Shown: positions 21,707 to 31,917, counted from the first letter of the stretch. The stretch: 49,358 nt of DNA from Chara braunii (GCA_003427395.1 BFEA01000252.1:800630-849987); one strand, 5' to 3'. Numbers and translations: made by a program. The notes: generated from the letters alone by a model not told the origin.

Positions 21707-22211
21707 CTAATTTCTTTTTTTATTTTTTTTTACAAGTATTTATTTTTTGTATTTTATTTTTATTTTAAATTTGGTAAGAAATTTGGATGTAATGCTCAGG
21801 CAAATGTTGTTTGTTTTATCTTTCTGCATAACATGTGATTTTTTTACAGTTTTCTGAGTTTTTTTTTTTTTTTTTGGGCCTGCTTTCGATCCGAACGACC
21901 AAACGCATCCCCAAGGGCTCCCATGCGTTCGGACGTTCAGCCTATCCCCAACGGCGGGCACCCTGTATATGTACATATATATATAAACTTATTTTTTACC
22001 TGACTGGGCAAATGGTCCCGGTCCACTCTGGTAGGCTAGCTCGCAACGCTTTGAACCCACAGTACTTGACCCAGCTATCAAGTCCGAGTCTCGCCTGACC
22101 GGTAGGCGGATCCATGTCGAGGCTCGGAGTACCAGGCGTTCAATTCCTGGAGCTGCTGTTGAGAGAAACACAAACGAAAAGAGGCAAATGAAAAAAAAAA
22201 GCAAATACAAG

Positions 22212-22229
<18 letters not shown>

Positions 22230-22248
<19 letters not shown>

Positions 22249-22287
22249 CGAGAACATTAAAAAAATAACAAACGGTCTAGAATGAAA

Positions 22288-22346
<59 letters not shown>

Positions 22347-22480
22347 GGGGGCGGCGACAATTCGCAACCCCTCTCTCTCTCTCTCTCTCTCGTTTCCTAA
22401 GTCGAAAAATGGAATGAATCTTCCCATGTCTCATCTTTCTCTCTCTCTCTCTCTCTCCCTCTCTCTCTCTCTCTTCCCCT
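22230..22480. repeat. Poly(A), (GA)n and (CT)n microsatellites
   Basis: An A-run near 22218-22245, (GA)n at about 22291-22342, (CT)n at 22372-22392 and 22438-22476. The GA and CT tracts are inverted relative to each other and could fold back. Confidence 0.95.
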
Positions 22481-22745
22481 CCCCCCTCCCCCCGTCCGCC
22501 CCTCCCTCTCGCTCGTCTTTTTGTTTTTCGCCGTTTTTATTTTTATTTTTTTCTTTCACTTTTTACATCTGAATTCCCTTTTTTTCCCCGTGTGTGTCAT
22601 GCCTGGAATCACAGAGCCCGGCCATTCAGCAATTACCGGACCTTCCCTTGGCCGACCCCTGCAGGTCACGGCACGTTAACGGGGAAGGCCTGCGGCCGAT
22701 AGCTGGGCCAAGTACTGGTGGTTGAAATGTAGCTTTGTCAACTTA

Positions 22746-24600
22746 GGGCGAACTCATACGTGTGCAACAAGATGGCAAACTGTGTCGTGTTTGCTACCTT
22801 GGGTTTGCCATTTTGTTGTGTTGCTCTGTCACACAGGGTGACAAATCGGGAAAGATAATGCCCCAATGCGTTGCTGTTCGTGAAAATTGCTCACTCGTAC
22901 GACCGCACAAATCGTTGACGGATGCCTGCAGTTCTTGTAGGAACTCATGGAGTCGAAAAAAAAAAAATGAAAAAAAACATTGTGAACACCTTTGCAGGTG
23001 CTTACAAAGAGCCCAACTCCGTAGTCCTCAAGCCGTGACATTTGCCATACCGATTGTGGATTTCATGGGTGGGCGAGCACAGTGTGACTGCAAAACCATT
23101 GTTTTTAGGATTGCGTCTTGGTTGCACACAATCCTAAATTGAACGCGGGAATCGAAAATGTGAAAACGGCGTTAGGACTCGTCCTAAAAGATTTAGGATT
23201 CCCCAGCCAAATCGTCCTAAATTTTCCAATAGCCCCGGATCTACTGAAAAATTTAGGATTCCCGCGTTTCATGGAGTCGTCGCGTCGCGAGAATGGCATT
23301 GTCGACACGGAGGTGGTGGTCCAAGAGTGGTCCGTCGGGTCGGTGGGCGGGCATTGGAGGTTTTCTGCCGGTCGACGACGGCAACGGCCCCCACCGGTAG
23401 CCATTGGCCGGTGGGGTGGAGCGTGGTGGGCAAAGCGTGGCCTGGCCCTCGGTCGTTGAGGACCGTTGGCTCGGGTGCGGGCAACGGAGGAGTCCCCTGA
23501 CGCCCACCTGTACAATGCGAAAGCGATTACCTGCTCCACTGGCAAAGGCATCCTGTAGTGCGTCACCTTCTTCTCCACGTACGCGCCGCACGCGGCAACG
23601 ATCTGCCTAAATATGGCCAACGACATGCGCAACTTCTGCCGGTAATACTCGTCCGTCCCGTCATCACAGAGGCGGAGATCCTCCCATGTCCCGTCAGTCC
23701 GTCGTTTGATCCACCAACGTGGGGTCCGCGCGGGAAAACGCCAGATGACAACGCGGCGCACAATTGGACGACTGCCTCACACGTGGCCACGCAATCCGGC
23801 GCTTCGGCAATGCACTGCAACAACGCTCTTCGTTTCCAGAGTTGTGTCAGCATGTCGCTTGAGGACGACGACATGCCGCCCATCGTGTTCACGACGACGG
23901 CAGTAACCGCCATCGCGACCGCGTCGATCTCCTCTTCGCACAGACCGTGCCCGCTGACGCGAAGATCCATCTCTGGGAATCTTCCTCCCCGAAGAGCGTG
24001 ACGCCTGCCACAACCGCTGAAGACACGCCCGCTGCTGAACCAAGTGAAGAGAGACACGCATGCCGGATCCGTAGATGCGCCCGCTGACGTACGCTGCAAC
24101 AGAAGATGGCGTGCGTCGGAGTTTACAGGACAGCACACACGGCGGAGGTGAAGATGCGCCTTGCCGGAAGTTGCCCCCGCTGCTCACAACTCGCGTGGAG
24201 TCGGAAGATGGATACCCGTGCCGAACGCTTCGCCAGCGCCGTCTTTTGTACTTCAGACGCGTCGCCCGGCCGTCCTCCGCCCCTGCCGCCTTGCGTCCGC
24301 GAAAATTCGAATTTGAATTTTTGAAGTTCGGGGTGACCGCGCTTTTCACCCACCCCTCCTCGCCCGCCCAAGGCCTCCGCAGTGTGTACCACGGACACCA
24401 GCCAGGACCCGGCGGACATCGGCGACGCGGCTGCGTATACGAATATGAGAACGGGCCGCGGGAGATCTTTTAGGACGAATCCTAAAAGACGATTTTTAGG
24501 ACTGCATGTAACGACGCCGCACGAAATCCTAAAAATCCTTTAGGACTCGTCCTAAAAATTTTAGGATTCTTTTAGGAGTGTCTAAGGAGACCCTAGGCCC
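22746..24600 (-). mobile_element. PIF/Harbinger transposon remnant
   Basis: The right end, read on the minus strand from 24600, is GGGCCTAGGGTCTCC and is followed on the plus strand by TTA at 24601-24603, matching the GGGCC terminus and 3-bp TWA target of PIF/Harbinger. Subterminal CCTAAAA/TTTTAGG words are dense at 24460-24580 and again at 23105-23260. A candidate left end is TTA-GGGCGAACT at 22743, which shares only the first four bases with the right end, so the left border is uncertain. The inside holds a truncated transposase on the minus strand. Confidence 0.5.
23489..23970 (-). pseudogene. Harbinger-type (HARBI1-like) transposase N-terminal part
   Basis: A minus-strand frame from Met at 23970 runs to about 23765, then a shifted frame from 23761 to 23489 carries WWIKRRTDGTWEDLRL, YYRQKLRMS, IFRQIV, MPLPVEQVIAFALYRWASGDS. 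This is the helical region that precedes the DDE nuclease in PIF/Harbinger transposases. The match stops at the GDS motif and the following sequence is unrelated, so the catalytic DDE nuclease is deleted. A frameshift lies near 23765. It cannot be active. Confidence 0.65.
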
Positions 24601-24762
24601 TTAGGCTTATGTGAACTGCTGGAGATGGTTTCCCTCCGAAGTTCTCTAACCCAATTCACGGGCCACTAATGAACCTTTGAACTTCTACAAAGAAGGAAAC
24701 AGAAAACACGTTAGGGTTCTCCCTGAGGTCTTTTTGCTGGAACAACCATATTTAGCCCCAGG

Positions 24763-24990
24763 AGAATTCAGAGTTACAATAACTTATGTGGGTGAGTTCT
24801 GATCTTATGTTGGATTTTGAACTCAGCCCTGCATTTCAACAGCTTGTGGGTGTACCAACTGAGCAGGCGGGTGGGTCGGGGCCGAAATTCAGAGTTATTA
24901 CAATTTACAAGTCTTATTTTGATTGACATTCAAACTCAGGTGTTTCAGCATTTTGTGGGCCTACCAAACTGAGCTACTCCAGTCGCTGGA
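24763..24990 (-). mobile_element. Tandem pair of tRNA-derived SINE units
   Basis: On the minus strand two units repeat. Unit one (24990-24886) has an A-box-like TAGCTCAGTTTGGTAGG and a B-box-like GAGTTTGAATGTC. Unit two (about 24868-24763) has GCTCAGTTGGTA and GAGTTCAAAATCC. Each is followed by the same tail ending GTAACTCTGAATT (with a small insertion in the first). Spacing between units is about 120 bp. These are tRNA-related heads with a shared body; no target duplication was found. Confidence 0.65.
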
Positions 24991-25828
24991 ACCGTATTTG
25001 CGCGCGCAGCTGCAAACCCGAAAAAGTAAGTTATTTTCGCGAGCCTTTCGCGAGCCTTGAGACTCTGTGAGTGAGGGAAGGAAGGGATGCGCCGCGAGCC
25101 GGATGCCTCGCTCTTCCTGGTCGCAACACGCAAAACCTAAAACCTTTGAGACAGCCTCTGCCACGGTGGATCAGCCGGTTCGCTGGTCCGTCGGATTGCA
25201 TCTTATCGTCGTCGAGGCGACTGCCACGTCGGCTCATTTTTTCCTTTTGTATTTCGCACTCGGTTGCTTGCCACGGCGCCGCCAGCTCGCTTTGTCTTCT
25301 ACTTGCAGCCGGCGATGCCGTGTCACGGTGCGTGGAGCAAGGAGAGGGGCGGGTCCTCTTCCGCCATCGCTGCTGAAGGTGCAGCATATTAATCGAGCAA
25401 ACTGTTTCACGTCGGGGATCTGATCGAGAGCGACACAGTTCCCAGGTCCCTGCGGCGGACCTAAATCAGGCTACGAATAGCCGTTGGGCAGTCGCAGAAC
25501 CGCAGCTAGGGGGTTTTCTTCCTTCCCATCGCCTGACAGTGTCTCCCACGTGCACAGCACACTGATGACACGATGGAAAACCGAGGAAACAGTCTGTGAC
25601 GGCCAAGAAAGTTTCTTCCTGAGCTCCTTCAGTTCTTCCTTCGACAGATGTCGGCGTGCTGTTCGGGCCCACACAGAGGTGAATTTTTTTTCCCACTGTG
25701 CGGCCTGCCTTCTGGACATCAGTGGTCGTTTGTCTGCTGTGACGTTGCGAAGAGGGGCAGCAGACAGAAGCGGTACGAAGGCGGCTACCTAGATCAGGTA
25801 GAGACTGCTCCTCCGTCCTTGGTTTGCG
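24991..25828. other. GC-rich upstream region without identified gene
   Basis: Several overlapping open frames exist on both strands. The minus-strand frame at 25469-25719 contains a charged, helix-like segment (HLSKEELKELRKKLSW) and might be a conserved exon of an unknown gene, but I recognise no family. The stretch may also include distal promoter sequence for the topoisomerase. Confidence 0.3.
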
Positions 25829-26187
25829 CCGAAGCAGCGCATAGTGGAGCGTGAGCATGGCGGGCGAGTGAGTGGGAGCCGGCAGCTGGCAATGTAATGA
25901 NNNNNNNNNNNNNNNNNNNNNNNNNNNNNNNNNNNNNNNNNNNNNNNNNNNNNNNNNNNNNNNNNNNNNNNNNNNNNNNNNNNNNNNNNNNNNNNNNNNN
26001 NNNNNNNNNNNNNNNNNNNNNNNNNNNNNNNNNNNNNNNNNNNNNNNNNNNNNNNNNNNNNNNNNNNNNNNNNNNNNNNNNNNNNNNNNNNNNNNNNNNN
26101 NNNNNNNNNNNNNNNCCGAAGCAGCGCATAGTGGAGCGTGAGCATGGCGGGCGAGTGAGTGGGAGCCGGCAGCTGGCAATGTAATGA
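25829..26187. repeat. Assembly gap (215 N) flanked by the same 72 bp
   Basis: N bases fill 25901-26115. The 72 bp before (25829-25900) and after (26116-26187) are identical. This is the signature of two contig ends that overlap but were joined with an estimated gap. The true distance may be zero, with one copy removed. Open frames that run through the N run are meaningless. Confidence 0.95.
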
Positions 26188-26255
26188 ATGGCATGCCTCC
26201 TGTAAACCCACTACCACGAACCGGTGGAGTGGCAGGCTGTAGCGAGTCCGGAAAA

Positions 26256-26300
26256 TTCCTCTCCTTTCTCTCTTCTTTTCTTTCTTCTCCCTTTTCTACT
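26256..26300 (+). promoter_or_regulatory. Pyrimidine-rich tract upstream of the topoisomerase
   Basis: Almost 45 consecutive bases are C or T, ending about 90 bp before the ATG at 26390. Plant core promoters often carry such a Y patch near the transcription start, and it could alternatively be a 5' UTR CT tract. No TATA box was seen at the usual distance. Confidence 0.45.
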
Positions 26301-26389
26301 GAGCCGTGGCGTCGATTTTAATCCCTCGACGGGGGAGGGAGGCGATCTATAGCCGATTGGCACAACCACTGGGAAAGGTGGAAAGCCAG

Positions 26390-29300
26390 ATGGCTTCATT
26401 AGTGAAGTCATGGATTTCGGGTACCTCTACAGCACAGGCAGTTTGCGGCAGCAGCAAGTCTTCGTCGAACACCTGCCACACGTCGAGGGTGGTTGCCCGG
26501 GAATATCGGCGCGCTGTGTCGTCCCTCCCTTTCGCGAACAAGGTGGTGAGGACCACCACTTGTCGTAATCCCGGCGCTTCCGGTCTGGGGGGAAGCGGAT
26601 GGAAGCAATGTAGGGCGGAGTGTCCGCCGCATCGGGACGTAGTGCCATCAGGCGCGAGGCGGTCGAGGTGCGGAGTGCTGCGGGGGCGATTCATTACGGT
26701 GTGCGGCAACAAGGCGGGTGGTTGCAGCGAGTGCCGCCGCAGCAGCAACATCAGCATCAACAGTGTGGCTGGGACGACATGGTCGTTACTAGGAGCATCG
26801 CTACGGGGAGCACGCGGCACATCGCTCTTAAGTGTGCGACAGTGGGACTTGTTCTCAGTCGGAAGAACGAGGGTGCTTGTGGGAGGTGGGGCCAGCAGCA
26901 GCAGCTGCAACAGTTCGGACGCGGTGAGCGAGAACAGGTTGCGCTGCGAAAGTGCTGTTGTTGTGCGACCGCGGTGCGGCGGAAAAGACGGGAGCTGGGG
27001 TGCGGAGCGCCAGGATTCGTCGCCGTCGTCGTTATCGAGCCGGCGATTACATGTGGCGTCGTCGTCGGCGGGCGTCGTCGCTGCGCCGCAAAGCGCTCTA
27101 GAGGAGGGGTCACCGTCCTACGCCGGCGTGGAAGCAGTTCTCGTCGTCGAGTCTCCCGCCAAGGCGAAAACCATTCAGAAGTACTTGGGGGATTCTTTCA
27201 TCGTCTTGCCCACGTTCGGGCACGTGCGTGAGGTCGCGAAGAGCGCAGATGCCATCCGCCCAGGGGATGGATTCGCCATTGATTGGGTGAACAAACCATG
27301 GAAGCATTTGAACGAGCTGCAGAAGTTGTTGGGGATGGTGGACAGGCTGGTCCTGGCCACGGACCCCGATCGGGAGGGCGAAGCCATATCTTGGCACGTC
27401 GTGGAGATGCTGAAGGCCTCGGGCGCCTTGCGCAGCGACCTGCAAATCCAGCGAGTGACTTTCTACGAGATCACCAAGCGGGCCGTGCTGGAGGCGGTGA
27501 AGAACCCCAGAGATGTCAGTCAAGAACTGGTGAGCGCGTATCTGGCGCGCTGCGCTCTCGACTACTTGATGGGTTATGGACTATCGCCCGTTCTATGGCG
27601 GAAAGTGCCGGGAAGCAAGTCAGCAGGTAGAGTGCAATCGGTGTCTCTGAGAATGGTGTGCGAGAGGGAGGAGGAGATCATGACCTTCGTGCCGCATGAG
27701 TACTGGACGGTCGAGGCGCTGGTAGAGAGCGGGGACGGTAGCGTGTTTCCCGCCAAACTGACCCACCTGCATGGGGAGAAGCTCGAACTCTCCGCCGGCG
27801 GCGCCGGCGGCGGCGGCGGAAGGAGAATAGCTTCTGAGGAGGAAGCAAAGGCGGCGGTGGAGCTGATCGCGGCCTCGGACCTGCGCGTGTCGAGTGTGAA
27901 GACACAGCAGGTGAGACGCAACCCACCCCCTCCTTATACTACGTCCACGCTGCAGCAGGATGCGTCGGCCAAGCTCGGCTTCAGCGCAACGAAGACGATT
28001 ACCATCGCGCAGAAGCTCTACGAGGGGGTGAACATGGGCAAGGGCGAGAGTTCTGGGCTGGTCACTTACATTCGCACAGACGGAGTGCAAGTGTCGGCTG
28101 AAGCGGTGCAAGACATTCGTTCCTACCTGGAGGCGAAGTACGGGCCCGCCTACGTTCCTGAGAAGCCGAGGGTTTTCAAGATGAAGCTGAAGAACGCCCA
28201 GGAGGCCCACGAGGCCATTCGCCCCACGAACTTCGAGATGAACCCTTCTGCATTGGTCTCTGTCTTAGACAAGGACGCTTTAAAACTGTACACCATGATC
28301 TGGAAGAGAGCAGTGGCGTCGCAGGCCGAGGCTTCCCTCCACGAGCAAGTGGCAATCGATATCGACAGCGTGAAGGGCGGCGGCGGCGAGGTAGAGGCGA
28401 GACTCCGGGCAACTGGTTCCCGCCTCTTATTCCCAGGCTTTCTTGCCACGTACTCAGACCACGGAGGAGCTTCGAAGGAGGGGAAACAGTCTCCGGAGGA
28501 GGAGGAGGAGGTGCCCGAACTCAAGGAGGGAGAGAGTCTCTCTCAAAAGAAGGTCGATCCGATTCAGCACTTCACTCGTCCGCCGAATAGATTCACGGAA
28601 GGAACTCTTATCAGGAAACTCGAGGAGGCGGGCATTGGGCGGCCGTCCACCTACGCGACCATTATGAAGGTGCTGCGGACCAGGAATTACGTCAACGTGG
28701 AGCAGGGCAAGCTTGTCCCGACCTCGCGCGGATTGTTGGTATCGTCCTTCCTTTCGAACTACTTCCAGCGCTACGTGGATTACGGATTCACCGCCGCTCT
28801 GGAATCGCAGCTGGATGACGTGTCTGCAGGCCAGGTCGGCTACAGAGACGTGCTGTCCTCCTTCTGGACCCCTTTCGATGAGAATGTGAGCGAGACGATG
28901 AAGATCCCGCTCGCCGAAGTCTTAGGCAAGTTGGAAGAGGTTATGGACGATCTGCTGTTCAGGCCACCACCGCCGCCGGCGGCGGCTCTGTCGTCTGACG
29001 GTCCTGCCGATCGCGCTACAGATTCGTCGATCGCGGAGGAGGCGGGACAGTCCGTCGACGATCAACGGCGCAGGTGCCCAAAGTGCTCCGAAGGCAAGCT
29101 CATGCTTCGGCTAAGTACTTTTGGAGCCTTTCTCGGCTGCTCGAGGTATCCTGAATGCACGCACGTTGGCACGATCAAGGCCTTCACCGAGGGCGCCGAG
29201 TTTGAACAGAGGGTCCTGGGTGTCGATCCCCAATCAGGTCTTCAAGTGACTTGCCGGAAGGGTCCGTTTGGCTTTTACGTACAGCGATCTCGTTCTACTA

Positions 29301-30130
29301 GCCAAGACAAAGAAACACCGGCGGCGGCCGCCAAGGACGACCCCGCGGAATCGGACGACAAGGGCTTGGTCAAACGAGTGCCCCTGGGGAAGTTGTTCCG
29401 TCCAGAAGATATAACTCTGGAGGGGGCCCTGCTCCTCCTCGACTGCCCCCGGAAATTGGGAGAGAGCCCTGAAGATGGCTCAGCGGTGATGCTTTGCATC
29501 GGGAAGTACGGCTTATATGTGGAGAAGGGGGAGACGAAGGTGCGTGTCCCTCGAGAAACGGATCCTGTAAGCGTGACACTCGACGAGGCTCTTATGATCC
29601 TCAAGGCGAAAGACACCGCGGAGGCGAAGCTCGCTCGGAAGAGAGGTCGTCCGCGGAAAAAGTTGTTGAATCGATCGCTCAAAGGCGAAGAGGCGGGAGC
29701 GGGAGAGGAAGAGGAGGAAGAGGTGGACGGTGTGACGGGCCGACGCAAGAGGGGCAAACGCTTGAAGACCAGGCGCGTACGAACACCCAACCCGAGCGGA
29801 ACCCCGAGGGTCACGGGTCTCACTAAGCCGCTACCCTTGTCACCGGCATTGTCCAGATTTCTTGGTGGGGAGACGATGATGTCGAGGGCAGATGTGATCA
29901 AACGAATCTGGGTGTACATCAAGGAAAAGCAATTGCAGGATACGAAGGATCTTAAGCTCGTGAAGTTCGATGCCACCTTGAAAACACTGTTTGGAGCAGA
30001 CGAGAGCAACGCGTTTCATATTGCAAAGCTGCTGAAACCGCATTTTGTGCAGGAGGTGGTGGTCGATTCGTCTTCCTCCAGCCAGCAGCAGGTCGAGGAG
30101 GCGGAACAACTCATTCCATCAAGAAGTTAA
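26390..30130 (+). CDS. Organellar type IA DNA topoisomerase I with C-terminal SWIB domain
   Basis: This 1246-residue enzyme relaxes negative supercoils by cutting one DNA strand. The start is the first in-frame ATG; an upstream GTG at 26306 is open but unlikely in a nuclear gene. Residues 1-245 are Ser/Arg/Ala-rich, a probable plastid or mitochondrial transit region. The TOPRIM fold begins with VESPAKAKTIQKYLG (Glu254) and has the acidic DPDRE set (Asp325, Asp327, Glu329). The catalytic Tyr is 560 in TYIRTDG. GRPSTYATI marks the core end. A four-Cys zinc finger (896, 899, 917, 923) and two C-terminal topoisomerase repeats follow, then an acidic then basic linker and a SWIB/MDM2 domain at about 1146-1221. 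A TopA-SWIB fusion is known in Chlamydia. There are no introns and all key residues are present. No neighbour forms an operon with it. Confidence 0.95.
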   Translation: MASLVKSWISGTSTAQAVCGSSKSSSNTCHTSRVVAREYRRAVSSLPFANKVVRTTTCRNPGASGLGGSGWKQCRAECPPHRDVVPSGARRSRCGVLRGRFITVCGNKAGGCSECRRSSNISINSVAGTTWSLLGASLRGARGTSLLSVRQWDLFSVGRTRVLVGGGASSSSCNSSDAVSENRLRCESAVVVRPRCGGKDGSWGAERQDSSPSSLSSRRLHVASSSAGVVAAPQSALEEGSPSYAGVEAVLVVESPAKAKTIQKYLGDSFIVLPTFGHVREVAKSADAIRPGDGFAIDWVNKPWKHLNELQKLLGMVDRLVLATDPDREGEAISWHVVEMLKASGALRSDLQIQRVTFYEITKRAVLEAVKNPRDVSQELVSAYLARCALDYLMGYGLSPVLWRKVPGSKSAGRVQSVSLRMVCEREEEIMTFVPHEYWTVEALVESGDGSVFPAKLTHLHGEKLELSAGGAGGGGGRRIASEEEAKAAVELIAASDLRVSSVKTQQVRRNPPPPYTTSTLQQDASAKLGFSATKTITIAQKLYEGVNMGKGESSGLVTYIRTDGVQVSAEAVQDIRSYLEAKYGPAYVPEKPRVFKMKLKNAQEAHEAIRPTNFEMNPSALVSVLDKDALKLYTMIWKRAVASQAEASLHEQVAIDIDSVKGGGGEVEARLRATGSRLLFPGFLATYSDHGGASKEGKQSPEEEEEVPELKEGESLSQKKVDPIQHFTRPPNRFTEGTLIRKLEEAGIGRPSTYATIMKVLRTRNYVNVEQGKLVPTSRGLLVSSFLSNYFQRYVDYGFTAALESQLDDVSAGQVGYRDVLSSFWTPFDENVSETMKIPLAEVLGKLEEVMDDLLFRPPPPPAAALSSDGPADRATDSSIAEEAGQSVDDQRRRCPKCSEGKLMLRLSTFGAFLGCSRYPECTHVGTIKAFTEGAEFEQRVLGVDPQSGLQVTCRKGPFGFYVQRSRSTSQDKETPAAAAKDDPAESDDKGLVKRVPLGKLFRPEDITLEGALLLLDCPRKLGESPEDGSAVMLCIGKYGLYVEKGETKVRVPRETDPVSVTLDEALMILKAKDTAEAKLARKRGRPRKKLLNRSLKGEEAGAGEEEEEEVDGVTGRRKRGKRLKTRRVRTPNPSGTPRVTGLTKPLPLSPALSRFLGGETMMSRADVIKRIWVYIKEKQLQDTKDLKLVKFDATLKTLFGADESNAFHIAKLLKPHFVQEVVVDSSSSSQQQVEEAEQLIPSRS

Positions 30131-30649
30131 TACAATATCGAAGACATTAATGATGTGATGTGAGAGGGGAGAGCAGGAACGAAGAAGAAACTCCTGACAG
30201 GCCCGTTGTGAAGGTTTGCAGGTTAGTCGATTTTCAATAAGAGAAGACGAGACCCAGCGAATTTGTCATTTATTTTCAACATGAGTGAATGTTGGAGGCC
30301 AGCGCAGAGAGACTAACACGCGATCGATCGTCAGATAGGTAGATAGGTAGATAGATAGATAGATCGATGGTTGTGGAAGTGAAAAGTAGGGAGAGGGATA
30401 AGAGAGAAGGGAGAGGAGAGGGGTGATAGACACTTTTTTTGAGGGTGTATAAATGCTATTGTGATGGGTTACTTTCGGAGGGCAATCAAGCAATCCCGGT
30501 GGTTTTGAATTTTGCACAACCGTTGTTACTTCGTTTTTTGTTGTTTTGTAAACTCGCTAGGAGTTGATGCGAAAATCTGTAAGTGTCATGATGCATGTAG
30601 TCTTAGGTGTTGGCTGTATTGGTCCTTCTTTCAAGTCTCTCTGATTCCA

Positions 30650-30650
<1 letters not shown>
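30131..30650. other. 3' flank of the topoisomerase with short (GATA)n
   Basis: The stop is followed by about 100 bp of AT-balanced sequence with AATAAG near 30236, a possible weak polyadenylation signal. A (GATA/GGTA)n tract lies at 30334-30366. No other gene is visible. Confidence 0.45.
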
Positions 30651-30742
<92 letters not shown>

Positions 30743-30921
30743 CTCTCGGCAGATGTTATGTAGAGATGAGTGTTTGATGAGCAAGCGAGGCGTCTGGGTA
30801 AGCGCGACAGGAAGAAAAGGCTGGAAGGACGAAAACCTCAAGAAGGGAGTGAAGGCACCCGTGTCCAGCCGCGCACTCATCCATTTATATTATCAAATTA
30901 ATGCCAATGCGAAAGATTCAG

Positions 30922-30991
<70 letters not shown>

Positions 30992-30994
30992 AGC

Positions 30995-31051
<57 letters not shown>

Positions 31052-31220
31052 CGTCAGATCTTATGCAGAGATGAGAGTGTTGATGGGCAAGCGAGGCGGT
31101 CTGGAAAAGCGCGACAGGAAGAAAAGCCTGGAAGAACGAAAAGCTCAAGAAGGGGAGTGAAGGCATCCATTTCCAGCCGCGCACTCATCCGTTGATATGA
31201 TCAAACTAATACCAATGCGA
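30651..31220. repeat. (CA)n/(GA)n tracts with a duplicated 165-bp unit
   Basis: (CA)n at 30651-30687 runs into (GA)n to 30740, and (GA)n occupies 30925-31048 with one CAGCTAGA break. The unit after the first GA tract (30741-30905) is repeated after the second (31049-31220) at roughly 85% identity, so GA tract plus unit duplicated together. Arg-Glu and Ser-Leu open frames here are simple-repeat artefacts. Confidence 0.9.
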
Positions 31221-31917
31221 AAGCTTCAGGTACGAGGGCAAAGCGACTATTCCCCATTCAGTTTTAAACTGCAAACCCTCGCACTGGTAGCAAGGTACGC
31301 GGATCTATGAGTCAAGCCTAGAGTGCTCCTTTGACGTTGATCATCACAGAAACTCCATCTAAACATGGACTACCTCGACTGTCAGATTGCGTTTTTGTCG
31401 GCTGTTGGCAAACCAGGTGAAGTTCACGTTCCTGTTCCTGTTCCTGTTCCTGTATTTGTGACAAGGAATGCTTCGGATCAGTCAGGGGCTGTGCGCTAAC
31501 CGGAAGCTGGTAGGTATTTTTTTTGTCTGCAGTCCGTCAAGGTTGGCCCTCGTGGACGGCAATGAAGTCTGTAGTGAGGGAGTCGATGCGCATTCGGCAC
31601 ACACAGTTGCTGGTCATTCGGTTCGGTTCTTCCCCCACTACATTTTCGGTATCCTCACTGGTAAGCGTCGCTAGGTTCAGGCTCCCCTCTCCTGCCTCCC
31701 TACCCCGCCCTTTTACCCTCTTTGGAGGGTTCTACAACTGGTTGCCTAAATCGATGGACTCGAAAGAGCACATAGCAGTACGAGTCCGTCAGCACTTGGT
31801 TGGGTAAGCCTGACTAAGCAGTCCTTGGCTGGGTTGACAGCTATCCACTTCGTACCCTTTGGAAATAAATTAAATTGTGCCCGAGGAACAGAAAGGTCTG
31901 GCCAGAGCGAGCAGAAG
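31221..31917. other. Non-coding stretch with a short hexamer repeat
   Basis: (TTCCTG) repeats five times at about 31427-31455. Otherwise no gene or element was recognised; the plus-strand frames at 31468-31807 match no known family. Confidence 0.45.

Larger units (their letters stand above)
19412..22039 (+). mobile_element. Outer hAT-like non-autonomous element
   Basis: The right end (minus strand) reads CTAGCCTACCAGAGTGGACC and is followed by CTCGCAAC at 22040-22047. Near 19404 the 8-mer CTCGCAAG precedes a diverged version of the same terminal sequence (CTAAACTACTAGCTGAGCC). After removing the nested insertion at 19523-20871, both halves show terminal motif, AT-rich spacer, (TA)n, then CAGGGT at 20961 and, inverted, at 21960-21965. 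This supports an inverted-repeat element with an almost matching 8-bp target duplication. The left end is weak. Confidence 0.5.

Noticed and set aside
20961-21965. A transposon bounded by CAGGGT ends with (TA)n flanks
   Set aside because: The flanks are simple TA repeats, so the apparent 8-bp duplication is not informative, and the CAGGGT blocks are better explained as subterminal parts of the outer element ending at 22039.
22282-22572. Arg-Glu and Ser-Leu repeat proteins
   Set aside because: Translation of (GA)n and (CT)n microsatellites.
25466-26217. Minus-strand open frames running through the N gap
   Set aside because: Most of the frame is N bases, and the two ends repeat because the gap flanks are identical.
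26306-26389. GTG-initiated extension of the topoisomerase frame
   Set aside because: Nuclear genes start at ATG; the first in-frame ATG at 26390 gives a targeting-like leader, and 26306 lies beside the CT tract expected to be promoter or 5' UTR.
27620-30009. Long minus-strand open frames across the topoisomerase (for example 27620-28210 and 29275-30009)
   Set aside because: They mirror the GC-rich codon use of the real gene on the other strand and show no family motif.
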